Below are positions 54,741 through 63,065 of a DNA stretch of 64,000 bases, piece by piece (the first letter of the stretch is position 1; every line of letters starts with the position of its first letter). The position numbers and the translations under genes were made by a program. The notes below the pieces were generated by a model. That model was given only the letters and a program-made list of their open reading frames with translations, made no database searches and was not told the DNA's origin. The stretch is from Qipengyuania sp. YIM B01966 (lineage in GTDB: Bacteria > Pseudomonadota > Alphaproteobacteria > Sphingomonadales > Sphingomonadaceae): contig NZ_JADMNM010000001.1 of NCBI RefSeq assembly GCF_016461955.1, forward strand, positions 429,598 through 493,597, given 5' to 3'.

Positions 54741-56117
54741 ATGGCGGAAAACGACCTCCCCCCTGCCGCGCCGGCAGCGGCGCCGGGAACGGGCAGCGCG
54801 ATTTCGCGCGGGCGCATGGCACTGCTGTTCATGGTCATGCTGGTGACGGCGGCGGGCAATACCGCGATGCAATCGGTGATGCCCTCGATCGGGACCGATC
54901 TCGGCGTAGCGGATGTGTGGATCAGCACGGCCTATACGTGGTCTGCGGTGTTGTGGATGTTGATGGCGCCGTTCTGGGCGCGCCGCTCGGACCGGCGCGG
55001 TCGCAAGGCGATGATGGCGCTGGGACTGATCGGATTCATCCTGTCGTTCTCGCTGTGCGGGCTGGTGCTGTGGTTCGGCCTCGCCGGCGCGCTTTCGGCG
55101 ACGCTGACGCTGGTGCTGTTTGCCGCCGCGCGCAGCCTTTATGGCGGGTTCGGCTCGGCCGCGCCGCCAGCGGTCCAGGCCTATGTCGCCAGCCGCACCG
55201 CCCGCAGCGAGCGGACACGGGCACTGGCGCTGGTCGCCTCGAGCTTCGGGCTCGGCACAGTGATCGGCCCGGCGCTGGCGCCGCTGCTGGTATTCGACGG
55301 ATTGGGGCTGGTGGGCCCGTTCGTGATCTTCTCGGCCATCGCGCTGGTGGTTCTGATAGCGCTGCGGGCCATTCTGCCCGATGACACGCCAAGCTATGCG
55401 GCGCGCGGCGAGGTCATTGCCGCGCCCTTCAGCGCCGGCTCGAACGCTGGGATGGCCAGCCGCCGCGACGATGCCGACGATGAAGCGGAAGATGCGGGCG
55501 CGCTGCCGGTGGGCGATATCCCGCATCTGCGCTGGACCGACCGGAGGCTGCGCCCGTGGCTGGTCGCCAGCCTGCTCGGCGGCCATGCGCAGGCGGCATT
55601 GGTCGGGGTGATCGGCTTTGTCGTGCTCGACCGGCTGGGCCTGCGCGGCGATGCCCATGCCGCTGCCGGGCCGATCGGGCTGGTATTGATGGCGGGCGCG
55701 ATTTCGACGCTGCTGGCGCAATGGGGCCTGATCCCGATGCTCAAGCTGGGGCCCAAGGCGTCGACGCTGTGGGGTGCCGGGCTGGCGGTGGTCGGTACCC
55801 TGCTGGTCGGTGCGGCGCACCAGTTGCACCCGATTGCGCTCGGCATGGCGATCGCATCGCTCGGCTTCGGCCTGCTTCGGCCGGGGGTGACCGCCGGCTC
55901 CTCACTCGCGGTGACGCGGGCCGAGCAGGGCCAGATTGGCGGGATCATCGCCTCGGTCGCAGGTGCGGCCTATATCTTCGCCCCCAGCCTCGGCGTGCTG
56001 ATCTATGGCTGGCACCCGTGGCTGGGCTTCGGCCTGATCGCGGCACTGTGCCTGGCGGTGCTGCTGCTGGGGCGGACCAGCCTCGAAAGCGACGCCGTGC
56101 TCGAAGGGCGCGGCTAG
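54741..56117 (+). CDS. Major facilitator superfamily transporter
   Basis: A 458-residue transporter with twelve hydrophobic segments. The conserved loop between segments 2 and 3 reads MAPFWARRSDRRGRKAMMAL, the MFS signature. Segment 1 has AGNTAMQSVMPSIGTDLGV. The cytoplasmic middle loop is long. It looks like a drug or metabolite exporter; the substrate is unknown. ATG 54741 has no obvious ribosome site. Confidence 0.87.
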   Translation: MAENDLPPAAPAAAPGTGSAISRGRMALLFMVMLVTAAGNTAMQSVMPSIGTDLGVADVWISTAYTWSAVLWMLMAPFWARRSDRRGRKAMMALGLIGFILSFSLCGLVLWFGLAGALSATLTLVLFAAARSLYGGFGSAAPPAVQAYVASRTARSERTRALALVASSFGLGTVIGPALAPLLVFDGLGLVGPFVIFSAIALVVLIALRAILPDDTPSYAARGEVIAAPFSAGSNAGMASRRDDADDEAEDAGALPVGDIPHLRWTDRRLRPWLVASLLGGHAQAALVGVIGFVVLDRLGLRGDAHAAAGPIGLVLMAGAISTLLAQWGLIPMLKLGPKASTLWGAGLAVVGTLLVGAAHQLHPIALGMAIASLGFGLLRPGVTAGSSLAVTRAEQGQIGGIIASVAGAAYIFAPSLGVLIYGWHPWLGFGLIAALCLAVLLLGRTSLESDAVLEGRG

Positions 56118-56458
56118 AGAATTTCCTCCAGCACCTCGGTCGGCCGCGCCAACCGGACACCCTTGTCGGTTTCGACCAGCGGGCGTTCGATCAGGCGCGG
56201 ATCGGCCGCCATGGCGGCGAGAATGGTCGCGGCATCGGCATCCGGCCGGCCGCGTTTGGCCGCGTCGGTTCCACTTAGCCGCAGCCCCTCGCGCGGGTGC
56301 ATCCCGGCCCGGTCATAAAGCGCGGCGAGCGTTTCAGCCGAAGGCGGCTGCTCAAGGTATCGGATGACCTCCACCGCAATGTCGCCGCGGGCTTCGAGCA
56401 TCGCCAAAGCCGCGCGCGATTTGCTGCAATTCGGATTGTGCCAGATGGTTGCTTTCAT
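56114..56458 (-). CDS. ArsC-like arsenate reductase family protein
   Basis: A 114-residue thioredoxin-fold protein of the glutaredoxin-dependent ArsC/YfgD type. The active Cys11 is in NPNCSKSRAALAMLE, followed by IRYLEQPPSAETLAALYDRA and ERPLVETDKGVRLARP. No ars operon is adjacent, so it may not be a true arsenate reductase. ATG 56458. Convergent with the MFS gene. Confidence 0.85.
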   Translation of the reverse strand: MKATIWHNPNCSKSRAALAMLEARGDIAVEVIRYLEQPPSAETLAALYDRAGMHPREGLRLSGTDAAKRGRPDADAATILAAMAADPRLIERPLVETDKGVRLARPTEVLEEIL

Positions 56459-56507
56459 ACCCCGAGCATAGGGCGCATCGCGGGCCACGCAATGTTTCCG
56501 GTTGACC

Positions 56508-56550
56508 TGCGAATGAATCGCAATAAGGGCGATTTTGATAATCATTCGCA
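56508..56550 (+). promoter_or_regulatory. Two Fur-box-like sequences before the siderophore receptor
   Basis: 56508-56526 reads TGCGAATGAATCGCAATAA and 56534-56550 reads TTTGATAATCATTCGCA. The second matches the core GATAATCATT of the Fur consensus, and its reverse complement begins TGCGAATGATTATC, so the two boxes face each other. The first is a weaker copy. Location just upstream of a TonB siderophore receptor supports iron-dependent repression. Confidence 0.6.
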
Positions 56551-56564
56551 AGTGGAGTCTTATT

Positions 56565-58655
56565 GTGAGCATTCGAGCCGCCATGCTTATCGGCGCAGCC
56601 ATCTCAGCCGTAATCGCGCCCGCCGTCGCGCACGCCGAAGCGGCCGATGCCGCGCCGGGCGATTACCTGCCGCCCGAAATCGTGGTAACCGCAGCAGCGC
56701 ATGGCTACGCGCATGGCGATGGGGCGGCCGCGGCGAAGGCGCCGACGCCGCTGATCGACATCCCGCAGACGATCACCATGATTACTGCCGACCAGCTCAA
56801 TGATCAGGCCACCCGCCAGCTCAATGACGCGCTGCGCTATGTCCCCGGGGTGACGATCGGCACCGGCGAAGGGCACCGCGACCAGATCAATCTGCGCGGC
56901 CAGAACACCACCGCCGACTTCTTCCTCGACGGGATGCGTGACGACGCGCAATATTACCGCCCGCTCTATGATGTCGAACGGATCGAGGTGCTGAAGGGCG
57001 CCAATGCGCTGCTGTTCGGGCGCGGCGGGGGCGGCGGGGTCATCAACCGTGTCAGCAAGACCGCCGATCCGCGCCGGGCGGTCACGGATTTTGCCGGCAC
57101 GCTCGACAGTTTCGGCGCCTGGGCCGTTACGGGCGACATTGCGCGTCCGCTTTCAGGCACGGCCGCGGCGCGGCTCAATGCGACTTACGAGGAGTTCGCC
57201 AACCACCGCGACGTCTATGACGGCCGCTTCTGGGGTGTCTCGCCCACTGTCACCGCCGAATTGGCGCCCGACACGCGGGTCATCGCACATTATTCCTATG
57301 GCGACGATCGCCGCACCACCGATCGCGGGATCCCGTCGCTGGGCACCGCGCCGCTTGCCGGCCATGACAAGACGTTCTTCGGCGATCCGGCCTTCAACCA
57401 GAGCCGCGCGCAGACGCATACCGCGCAGCTCCGGCTCGAACAGCGGCTGGGCGCTGACCTGACGCTCAGCCTGGGCGGGCTGATGGGCGATTACGACAAA
57501 TATTACGGCAACGTCGTGCCCGCCGCCACCAATGGCACCACCGTCACCCTCAATGGCTATGCCTCGAACACCGACCGCCGCAACTGGCTGGGTCAGGGCT
57601 ATCTGGTGTGGACGCCGACGACCGGCGGGGTGCGGCATACCATCGTTGCCGGGTTCGATGCCGGCACACAGGACACCACGGCGGATCGTTATGAGGTCGA
57701 TTTCGGTGGCGGCCTGCGCACCGTGACGATCCCGTTGCAGCGCGCCCTGGCCGTGCCGGCGGCCCGGCTGGGGGTCCGCAGCCGCGCGACTGCGGCCGAA
57801 CTGACGACCTTCTCCGCCTATCTCCAGAACCAGCTCGATTTCGGGCCGGTGCAGGTGCTGGCCGGTGTGCGCCACGATTCTTTCGAACTTGCCAGCACCA
57901 ACCTCCTGACCGGGGCCGGCCTCTCGCGGACCGACCGCAAATGGAGCCCGCGCGCGGCGATTATCGGCAAGCCGGCCGCAGATGTCTCGCTCTATGCCAG
58001 CTACGCAACCAGCTTCCTGCCGCAATCGGGCGACCAGTTCGGCGCGCTCGACACGGTGACCGCCGATCTGGCGCCGGAAAAGTTCGTCAATTGGGAAACC
58101 GGCATCAAGTGGGCGCCGCGCCGCGATCTGGTGCTGAGCGCGGCGCTTTTCCGGCTCGAGCGGTCGAACAGCCGCGCGACGGACCCGGCCAATCCGGCCC
58201 TCACCGTGCTGACCGGCAAAAGCCGCGTGCAGGGGGTGGAACTCGGCCTCGTCGGGCGGATCAGGCCGAACTGGCAGGCCAATCTCGGCTATGCGCTGAT
58301 GGACGGCGAGTATCTGACCGATTCCGCCGCCGCGCCCGCCGGGCGCGTGCCGGGCCAATTGCCGCGCCACCAGCTGTCCGCATGGACCCGCTACGACCTG
58401 ACCGATCGCTTTGCATTGGGCGGCGGGCTCTTATGGCAGAGCGGGCAATACGCCACCGCCAGCAACACCGTTCGCCTGCCCGGTTTCGCGCGGGTCGATC
58501 TGGCGGCCTATTACGCGCTGAGCGAGCAGGTGAGCGTGCAGCTCAACATCGAGAACCTGCTCGATGAACGCTATTACCCGAGCGCGCACGGCAACAGCAA
58601 TATCCAGCCGGGAGAGCCTCTGAACGGCTCGCTGAGCGTGCGATTCGCGTTCTAG
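56565..58655 (+). CDS. TonB-dependent siderophore receptor
   Basis: Outer-membrane receptor for ferric siderophores, 696 residues. Signal peptide to about residue 26; the plug domain has PLIDIPQTITMITADQLNDQ, LRYVPGVTIGTGEGHRDQIN, FFLDGMRDDAQYYRPLYDVE and RIEVLKGANALLFGRGGGGG; the beta-barrel ends in FAF with the terminal Phe. This is the FhuA/FiuA-like architecture. The plug also has an unusual H/A-rich lead (AAHGYAHGDG). GTG 56565 has GGAG at seven bases; ATG 56583 is an alternative. A Fur-box-like pair precedes it. Confidence 0.93.
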   Translation: MSIRAAMLIGAAISAVIAPAVAHAEAADAAPGDYLPPEIVVTAAAHGYAHGDGAAAAKAPTPLIDIPQTITMITADQLNDQATRQLNDALRYVPGVTIGTGEGHRDQINLRGQNTTADFFLDGMRDDAQYYRPLYDVERIEVLKGANALLFGRGGGGGVINRVSKTADPRRAVTDFAGTLDSFGAWAVTGDIARPLSGTAAARLNATYEEFANHRDVYDGRFWGVSPTVTAELAPDTRVIAHYSYGDDRRTTDRGIPSLGTAPLAGHDKTFFGDPAFNQSRAQTHTAQLRLEQRLGADLTLSLGGLMGDYDKYYGNVVPAATNGTTVTLNGYASNTDRRNWLGQGYLVWTPTTGGVRHTIVAGFDAGTQDTTADRYEVDFGGGLRTVTIPLQRALAVPAARLGVRSRATAAELTTFSAYLQNQLDFGPVQVLAGVRHDSFELASTNLLTGAGLSRTDRKWSPRAAIIGKPAADVSLYASYATSFLPQSGDQFGALDTVTADLAPEKFVNWETGIKWAPRRDLVLSAALFRLERSNSRATDPANPALTVLTGKSRVQGVELGLVGRIRPNWQANLGYALMDGEYLTDSAAAPAGRVPGQLPRHQLSAWTRYDLTDRFALGGGLLWQSGQYATASNTVRLPGFARVDLAAYYALSEQVSVQLNIENLLDERYYPSAHGNSNIQPGEPLNGSLSVRFAF

Positions 58656-59164
58656 GGTGCCGGGGTGGCGGCGGTGTTGGAAAGGGGCTGAGCGGGGCGC
58701 TGAGGGGCGCTGGCGCGCGCCAGCCTCGCCGCCCGCCGGACCGCCCGCACCAGGCGCGGATAGACTCCGCAGCGGCACAGATTGGGCAGCGCCGCGCGGA
58801 TGTCGGCATCGGAGGGATCGGCATTGCGCGCGATCAGCGCGGCGGCCGCGATCACGATACCCGGAGTGCAGAACCCGCACTGGATCGCCTGGTCGGCGAC
58901 CAGCGCCTGCTGCACCGGGTGCGAGCGGTCGCGGCTCAATCCCTCGATGGTGACGATATCGCGCCCCTCGGCGGCCGCCAGCGTCAGCTGGCATGATCGC
59001 ATCGCGGTGCCGTCGACCAGCACGGTGCAGGCATGGCAATCGCCCGCGCCGCAGCCATATTTGGTGCCGGTGAGGTTGGCCGCCTCGCGCAGCGCGACCA
59101 GCAGTGGCATCGCCGGGTCGAGCGCGAAATCGAGCGGCCGGCCATTGACCGTCATCCCCGGCAT
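58652..59164 (-). CDS. Orphan 2Fe-2S subunit of a xanthine-dehydrogenase-family enzyme
   Basis: A 170-residue iron-sulfur protein. The N-terminal ferredoxin-like domain has Cys38, Cys43, Cys46 (KYGCGAGDCHACTVLVDG) and Cys58; the C-terminal helical domain has Cys96 and Cys99 (QCGFCTPG) and Cys130 and Cys132 (LCRCGVYPR). This is the small subunit of isoquinoline 1-oxidoreductase-like molybdenum hydroxylases, but no molybdopterin large subunit lies next to it. The last ~20 residues are Pro/Ala-rich. Convergent with the siderophore receptor, overlapping four bases. Confidence 0.85.
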   Translation of the reverse strand: MPGMTVNGRPLDFALDPAMPLLVALREAANLTGTKYGCGAGDCHACTVLVDGTAMRSCQLTLAAAEGRDIVTIEGLSRDRSHPVQQALVADQAIQCGFCTPGIVIAAAALIARNADPSDADIRAALPNLCRCGVYPRLVRAVRRAARLARASAPQRPAQPLSNTAATPAP

Positions 59165-59183
59165 GGTGCGGCGTTCCCGGCGC

Positions 59184-59942
59184 TCAGTCGCGCCACGAGG
59201 GGTCGATACGGTCGATCCGCCGTTTCCAAGCCTGGAAATCGGCATAGCCCGCCCCGCCCGGCGCCTGCACCTGCCCGAGATCGCGCTGGTGGACCCCAAT
59301 CACATCGGTGCCGACATGGATCGGCTGCCCCATCGCCAGCGTCGCGCACTGGATTTCGCAGGCCCGTTGCAGCGCCCAGGTTTGCAGGAACATCTCGTAA
59401 ATCGTCCGCCCCATCACCACCGGGCCGTGGTTGCGCAGCATCAGGATGCGCTTGTCGGCTAGATTGGCGAGCAGCCGGTCGCCCTCCTCGGCGCGCACCG
59501 TCACCCCTTCGAAATCGTGATAGCCGATCTGGCCGATGAAATTGCAGGCATAGAAATTGGTCGGCAGCAGCCCGTGTTCGGTGCTGCACACGGCCATCGT
59601 TTCGGTCGTATGGGTGTGGCAGATCGCGTGCGCCCAGTCGAGATGGCGGTGGAAATAGGCGTGCTGGGTAAAGCCCGCCTTGTTGACCGGGTAATTGCCC
59701 GCCAGCGTGTTGCCGTCGATGTCGATCTTGACGAGGTTCGAGGCGGTGACCTCGCTATAGAGCAGGCCGAACGGGTTGATCAGGAACGCCCCCGCCTCGC
59801 CCGGCACGCGGACCGAGATGTGGTTGTAGATCGATTCCGACCAGCCGAGGTGGTCGAAGATCCGGTAACAGGCGGCCAGGTCCTGCCGCGCTTCCCATTC
59901 TTCGGCGCTGCATTCGATCCGCGGCTTCATCTGGGTGGCCAC
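59184..59942 (-). CDS. Class II aldolase/adducin family protein
   Basis: A 252-residue enzyme of the class II aldolase fold. Zinc-binding pattern: HTHTTETMA and RNHGPVVMGRT, plus SESIYNHISVRVPGEAG near the start. Family members include fuculose-phosphate aldolases; the close pattern here is the 'class II aldolase/adducin domain protein' group whose substrate is unknown. GTG 59942 has GAAGGAG; ATG 59930 is an alternative. Lies 19 bases before the 2Fe-2S gene on the same strand. Confidence 0.85.
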   Translation of the reverse strand: MATQMKPRIECSAEEWEARQDLAACYRIFDHLGWSESIYNHISVRVPGEAGAFLINPFGLLYSEVTASNLVKIDIDGNTLAGNYPVNKAGFTQHAYFHRHLDWAHAICHTHTTETMAVCSTEHGLLPTNFYACNFIGQIGYHDFEGVTVRAEEGDRLLANLADKRILMLRNHGPVVMGRTIYEMFLQTWALQRACEIQCATLAMGQPIHVGTDVIGVHQRDLGQVQAPGGAGYADFQAWKRRIDRIDPSWRD

Positions 59943-60078
59943 CTGTCGTCTCCTTCGTGCTGCTGCGCTAGCTATCGCACAGCGCCGCGCCGGCGCACAA
60001 GAGCCGGGCCTGCAAAGCGCGCTGGCGACCAATCGTTAACCATCTCGGCCTACACCCTCAAGCGAGGGGGGTGCGGGC

Positions 60079-62178
60079 ATGGACGATCTTTTGGCCGACT
60101 TCGTGGCCGAAACACGCGACATGATGCAGGCGATGGCCGGCGAGCTTGTCGCGTGGGAGCGCACGCCCGACGACCGCGAGAGCCTCGATACCATCTTCCG
60201 CTTCGTCCACACGGTGAAGGGCAATTGCGGCTTTTTCGACTTTCCCAGGCTCGAGCGGCTGAGCCATGCCGCCGAAACCGCGCTGGCCGACGTCCGCTCG
60301 GGCAATCGCACGGTCGATGTCCGGCTGGTCGATGCGGTGCTGGCGATCATCGACCGGATCGGCGAGCTGACCGACGCGATCGAAGGCGGCTCCGACCTTG
60401 ATCGCGGGGATGACGAACACTTGATCGCCGCGCTGGAGGACGGGGCCGGCGCGCTGCGCGACATGGCACCGCTGCTTGCCGCCGAAACCATTGGCACCAG
60501 CGCGCCGGCCCCGACCGCGCCCCAGCGCAGCATCCGCCTGCCGCTTGACCTGATCGACCGGGTGATGAGCGATGTCTCCGACCTGGTGCTGGCGCGCAAC
60601 GAATTGGCCCGCACCCTGCGGCTTGGCGCGCCCGATACCGGTGACGGCACGCTGGAACGGCTGTCCGCCATCATCGACAGCCTGCGCGATGGCGTAACCC
60701 GGATGCGGATGCAGCGCATCGACACCTTGTTCGGCGCGCTGCCCCGGCTTGTGCGCGACCTCGCGGCCGATCTCGGCAAGGAGGTGCTGGTCGATTGCGA
60801 GGGCGGCGATGTCGAACTCGACCGCGAGTTGATCGAGATGCTGCGCGACCCGCTGACCCATATCATCCGCAACGCGGTCGATCACGGGATCGAGCCTCCG
60901 CATCAGCGGATCGCCGCGGGCAAGCACGAGGAAGGCGTGCTGAAATTGCACGCCCGCCAGGCTGATAATCGCATCCATCTCGAAATCACCGATGATGGCC
61001 GGGGAATCGATGGCGAGCGGCTGGTGGCCAAGGCCGTCGAGGCAGGTTTGTGCACCGCCGCCGAAGGCGCAGCCTATGACCGGCGCGAGCGCCAGCAACT
61101 GATCTTTCACCCTGGCCTCAGCACTGCCGCAGCGGTGACAGCGGTCTCGGGGCGCGGGGTCGGGATGGATGTGGTGCGCGCCAATATCGAGCGCATCGGC
61201 GGTGCGATTAAGGTCTGCTCGGAGCCCGGTCAGGGCACGCGCTTCACCCTCGCTTTGCCGCTGACCCTCAGCATCGTGCCCTCGCTGACGGTGTGCAGCG
61301 GCGGGCAGATGTTCGCCATCCCGCGCGGGGTGGTGGAGGAGATCGTCCACGCCGGGAATGCCGCACTCGACTTCGCCCGCATGGGCGACGCGCTGCTGGC
61401 AAATGTTCGCGGGCGGCGAATGGGCTGCCTCTCGCTGGCCGACGTCCTTGGCCTCAGCGCCGCGCAGGCTGCCGAGAACGCGCCGCTGGTTCTGATCCGG
61501 CTGGCGGGGGGTGACCTGTTTGCGCTCGCGGTGGACCGCGTGCTCGATCACGAGGATCTGGTGATCAAGCCGGTCGCTCCGGCGATCATGCAATTGGGCC
61601 TGTATGCCGGCGCGACGCTGCTCGACAGCGGGGAGCCGGTGATGATGCTCGACATGGCGAGCATCGCGCGCACCCACGCCATGCTGCGCGATCACGCCGA
61701 TCGCACCGCCACCGCCCCGGCCGCCGACCGCGTACAGGGCCACCGGCCGCGCACGGCCGGCCTGACCGTGCTGGTCTACACCTCGCTCGCCGGCCGCCGA
61801 CGCGCGATCCGGATGGACCGGGTGATGCGGATCGAGCGGGTGGCGCGTACCGATGCCGATTGCGGCGGTGCGCGGCCGCAAATCGCCATTGACGGGGCGA
61901 TCCTGCCGCTCGCCGGATGCGAGACGGGCATCGCGCCCGGCGACCGGCCACTCACCATCTTGCGGCTGGCCGCCGACAACCCGGCGGCGGGCGAGATTGC
62001 CCTCGCCATCGATGCGATCGAGGATACCGCCCTGCTTGAGGGACCCGTGCTGCCGCCGCTGGGCAGCGGGCAACCGCTGCTGGGCAGCGCGATGATTGGC
62101 GGGGCGCTATGCGAGCTGGTCGATTGCGACGCGCTGTTCGCGGCCCATCGACCCGCCCTGATCGGCGCCGCGCGATGA
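60079..62178 (+). CDS. cheA: Chemotaxis histidine kinase CheA
   Basis: Central chemotaxis kinase. The 699 residues show an N-terminal Hpt domain with FRFVHTVKGNCGFF (phospho-His44), a P3 dimerisation region (about 155-225), an HATPase domain (HIIRNAVDHGIEPPH; ITDDGRGIDGERL; SGRGVGMDVV) and a CheW-like P5 (about 415-550). No clear CheY-binding P2 domain is seen between Hpt and P3. A second, degenerate CheW-like domain (about 565-690) is at the C-terminus. Its stop overlaps cheW (ATGA). Confidence 0.93.
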   Translation: MDDLLADFVAETRDMMQAMAGELVAWERTPDDRESLDTIFRFVHTVKGNCGFFDFPRLERLSHAAETALADVRSGNRTVDVRLVDAVLAIIDRIGELTDAIEGGSDLDRGDDEHLIAALEDGAGALRDMAPLLAAETIGTSAPAPTAPQRSIRLPLDLIDRVMSDVSDLVLARNELARTLRLGAPDTGDGTLERLSAIIDSLRDGVTRMRMQRIDTLFGALPRLVRDLAADLGKEVLVDCEGGDVELDRELIEMLRDPLTHIIRNAVDHGIEPPHQRIAAGKHEEGVLKLHARQADNRIHLEITDDGRGIDGERLVAKAVEAGLCTAAEGAAYDRRERQQLIFHPGLSTAAAVTAVSGRGVGMDVVRANIERIGGAIKVCSEPGQGTRFTLALPLTLSIVPSLTVCSGGQMFAIPRGVVEEIVHAGNAALDFARMGDALLANVRGRRMGCLSLADVLGLSAAQAAENAPLVLIRLAGGDLFALAVDRVLDHEDLVIKPVAPAIMQLGLYAGATLLDSGEPVMMLDMASIARTHAMLRDHADRTATAPAADRVQGHRPRTAGLTVLVYTSLAGRRRAIRMDRVMRIERVARTDADCGGARPQIAIDGAILPLAGCETGIAPGDRPLTILRLAADNPAAGEIALAIDAIEDTALLEGPVLPPLGSGQPLLGSAMIGGALCELVDCDALFAAHRPALIGAAR

Positions 62179-62615
62179 GCGGCCCGGTGCTTTGCGTAAC
62201 GCTGGCGGGCCGGTCGGCAGCGATCGATGCCGCAGCCGTGCATTCGGTGGTCGAGCTCGGCGCGCTGACGCCGGTGCCGCGCGCGCCCGCCCACATCCTC
62301 GGCCTTGCCGCGCTGCGCAGCCGCACGCTGACCGTAATCGACAGCCGGGCCGCGCTGGGCCTCGCCGCCGCGCCCGGCCCGTTACCCGCTGGTCAGCAAG
62401 CTGTGATTACCGATATTGACGGCCACGCCTATGCGCTGCTGGTCGATGATGTCGCCGGGGTCAGTGACCTGGCCGGCGAACCGGAACCGATCATCGGCCG
62501 CGCCGGTCCTGGCTGGGAGCGCGTCGCGCGCGGGGCAGGTGACACCGCCTTTGGTCCGGCATTGCTGATCGATCTGCCCGCGCTTGTCGCCGGGCTGCCG
62601 GCGATGGCTGCCTGA
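62175..62615 (+). CDS. cheW: CheW-like coupling protein
   Basis: A 146-residue adaptor linking CheA to receptors. The CheW pattern is visible: LCVTLAGRSAAIDAAAVHSV, ILGLAALRSRTLTVIDSRAA and ALLVDDVAGVSDL. ATG 62175 overlaps the cheA stop by four bases. The sequence is divergent from model CheW proteins but position and pattern agree. Confidence 0.82.
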   Translation: MSGPVLCVTLAGRSAAIDAAAVHSVVELGALTPVPRAPAHILGLAALRSRTLTVIDSRAALGLAAAPGPLPAGQQAVITDIDGHAYALLVDDVAGVSDLAGEPEPIIGRAGPGWERVARGAGDTAFGPALLIDLPALVAGLPAMAA

Positions 62616-62688
62616 GATGCCCGGACCAATCGCCATGCCATCCACTATCACGCAGCTTTCAGCAGACGCACATATGGGGTCGCAGCCA

Positions 62689-63054
62689 ATGCATACTTGT
62701 CTGATCGTCGATGATTCGCGCGTCATCCGCAAGGTGTCGCGCCATATCCTCGAGGAATTCGGTTTCGTCGTCGAAGAGGCCGAAAACGGCCAGGACGGTC
62801 TCAACAAATGCATCGCCGCGATGCCCGCGCTGGTGCTGCTCGACTGGAATATGCCGGTCATGTCGGGGATCGAGTTTCTCGTTCGTTTGCGCGCGCATCC
62901 GGGCGGCGACCGGCCCAAGGTGGTGTTCTGCACGACCGAGAACGACGTCGCCCATATTCGTGAGGCGATCGCCGCGGGGGCGGACGAATATGTCATGAAG
63001 CCGTTCGATCACGATACCTTGCAGATCAAGCTGCAGCTCGTCGGCTTCGCCTGA
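62689..63054 (+). CDS. cheY: CheY-like single-domain response regulator
   Basis: A 121-residue receiver. Acidic pocket Asp8-Asp9 (LIVDDSRVIRK), phospho-acceptor Asp52 (LLDWNMPVMSG), Thr83 (FCTTEND) and Lys104 (YVMKPF). The RVIRKVSRHILEEFGF helix is typical of alphaproteobacterial CheY-family single receivers. ATG 62689 fits; ATG 62674 is possible. Confidence 0.9.
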   Translation: MHTCLIVDDSRVIRKVSRHILEEFGFVVEEAENGQDGLNKCIAAMPALVLLDWNMPVMSGIEFLVRLRAHPGGDRPKVVFCTTENDVAHIREAIAAGADEYVMKPFDHDTLQIKLQLVGFA

Positions 63055-63065
63055 GGGGCGCCCGT

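Noticed and set aside
60034-60042. GTTAAC before cheA as a CtrA site
   Set aside because: Only one TTAA half-site; no second half at the right spacing.
60058-62073. Long open minus-strand frame, about 671 codons, antisense to cheA
   Set aside because: Composition of an antisense shadow; the plus strand encodes an unmistakable CheA.
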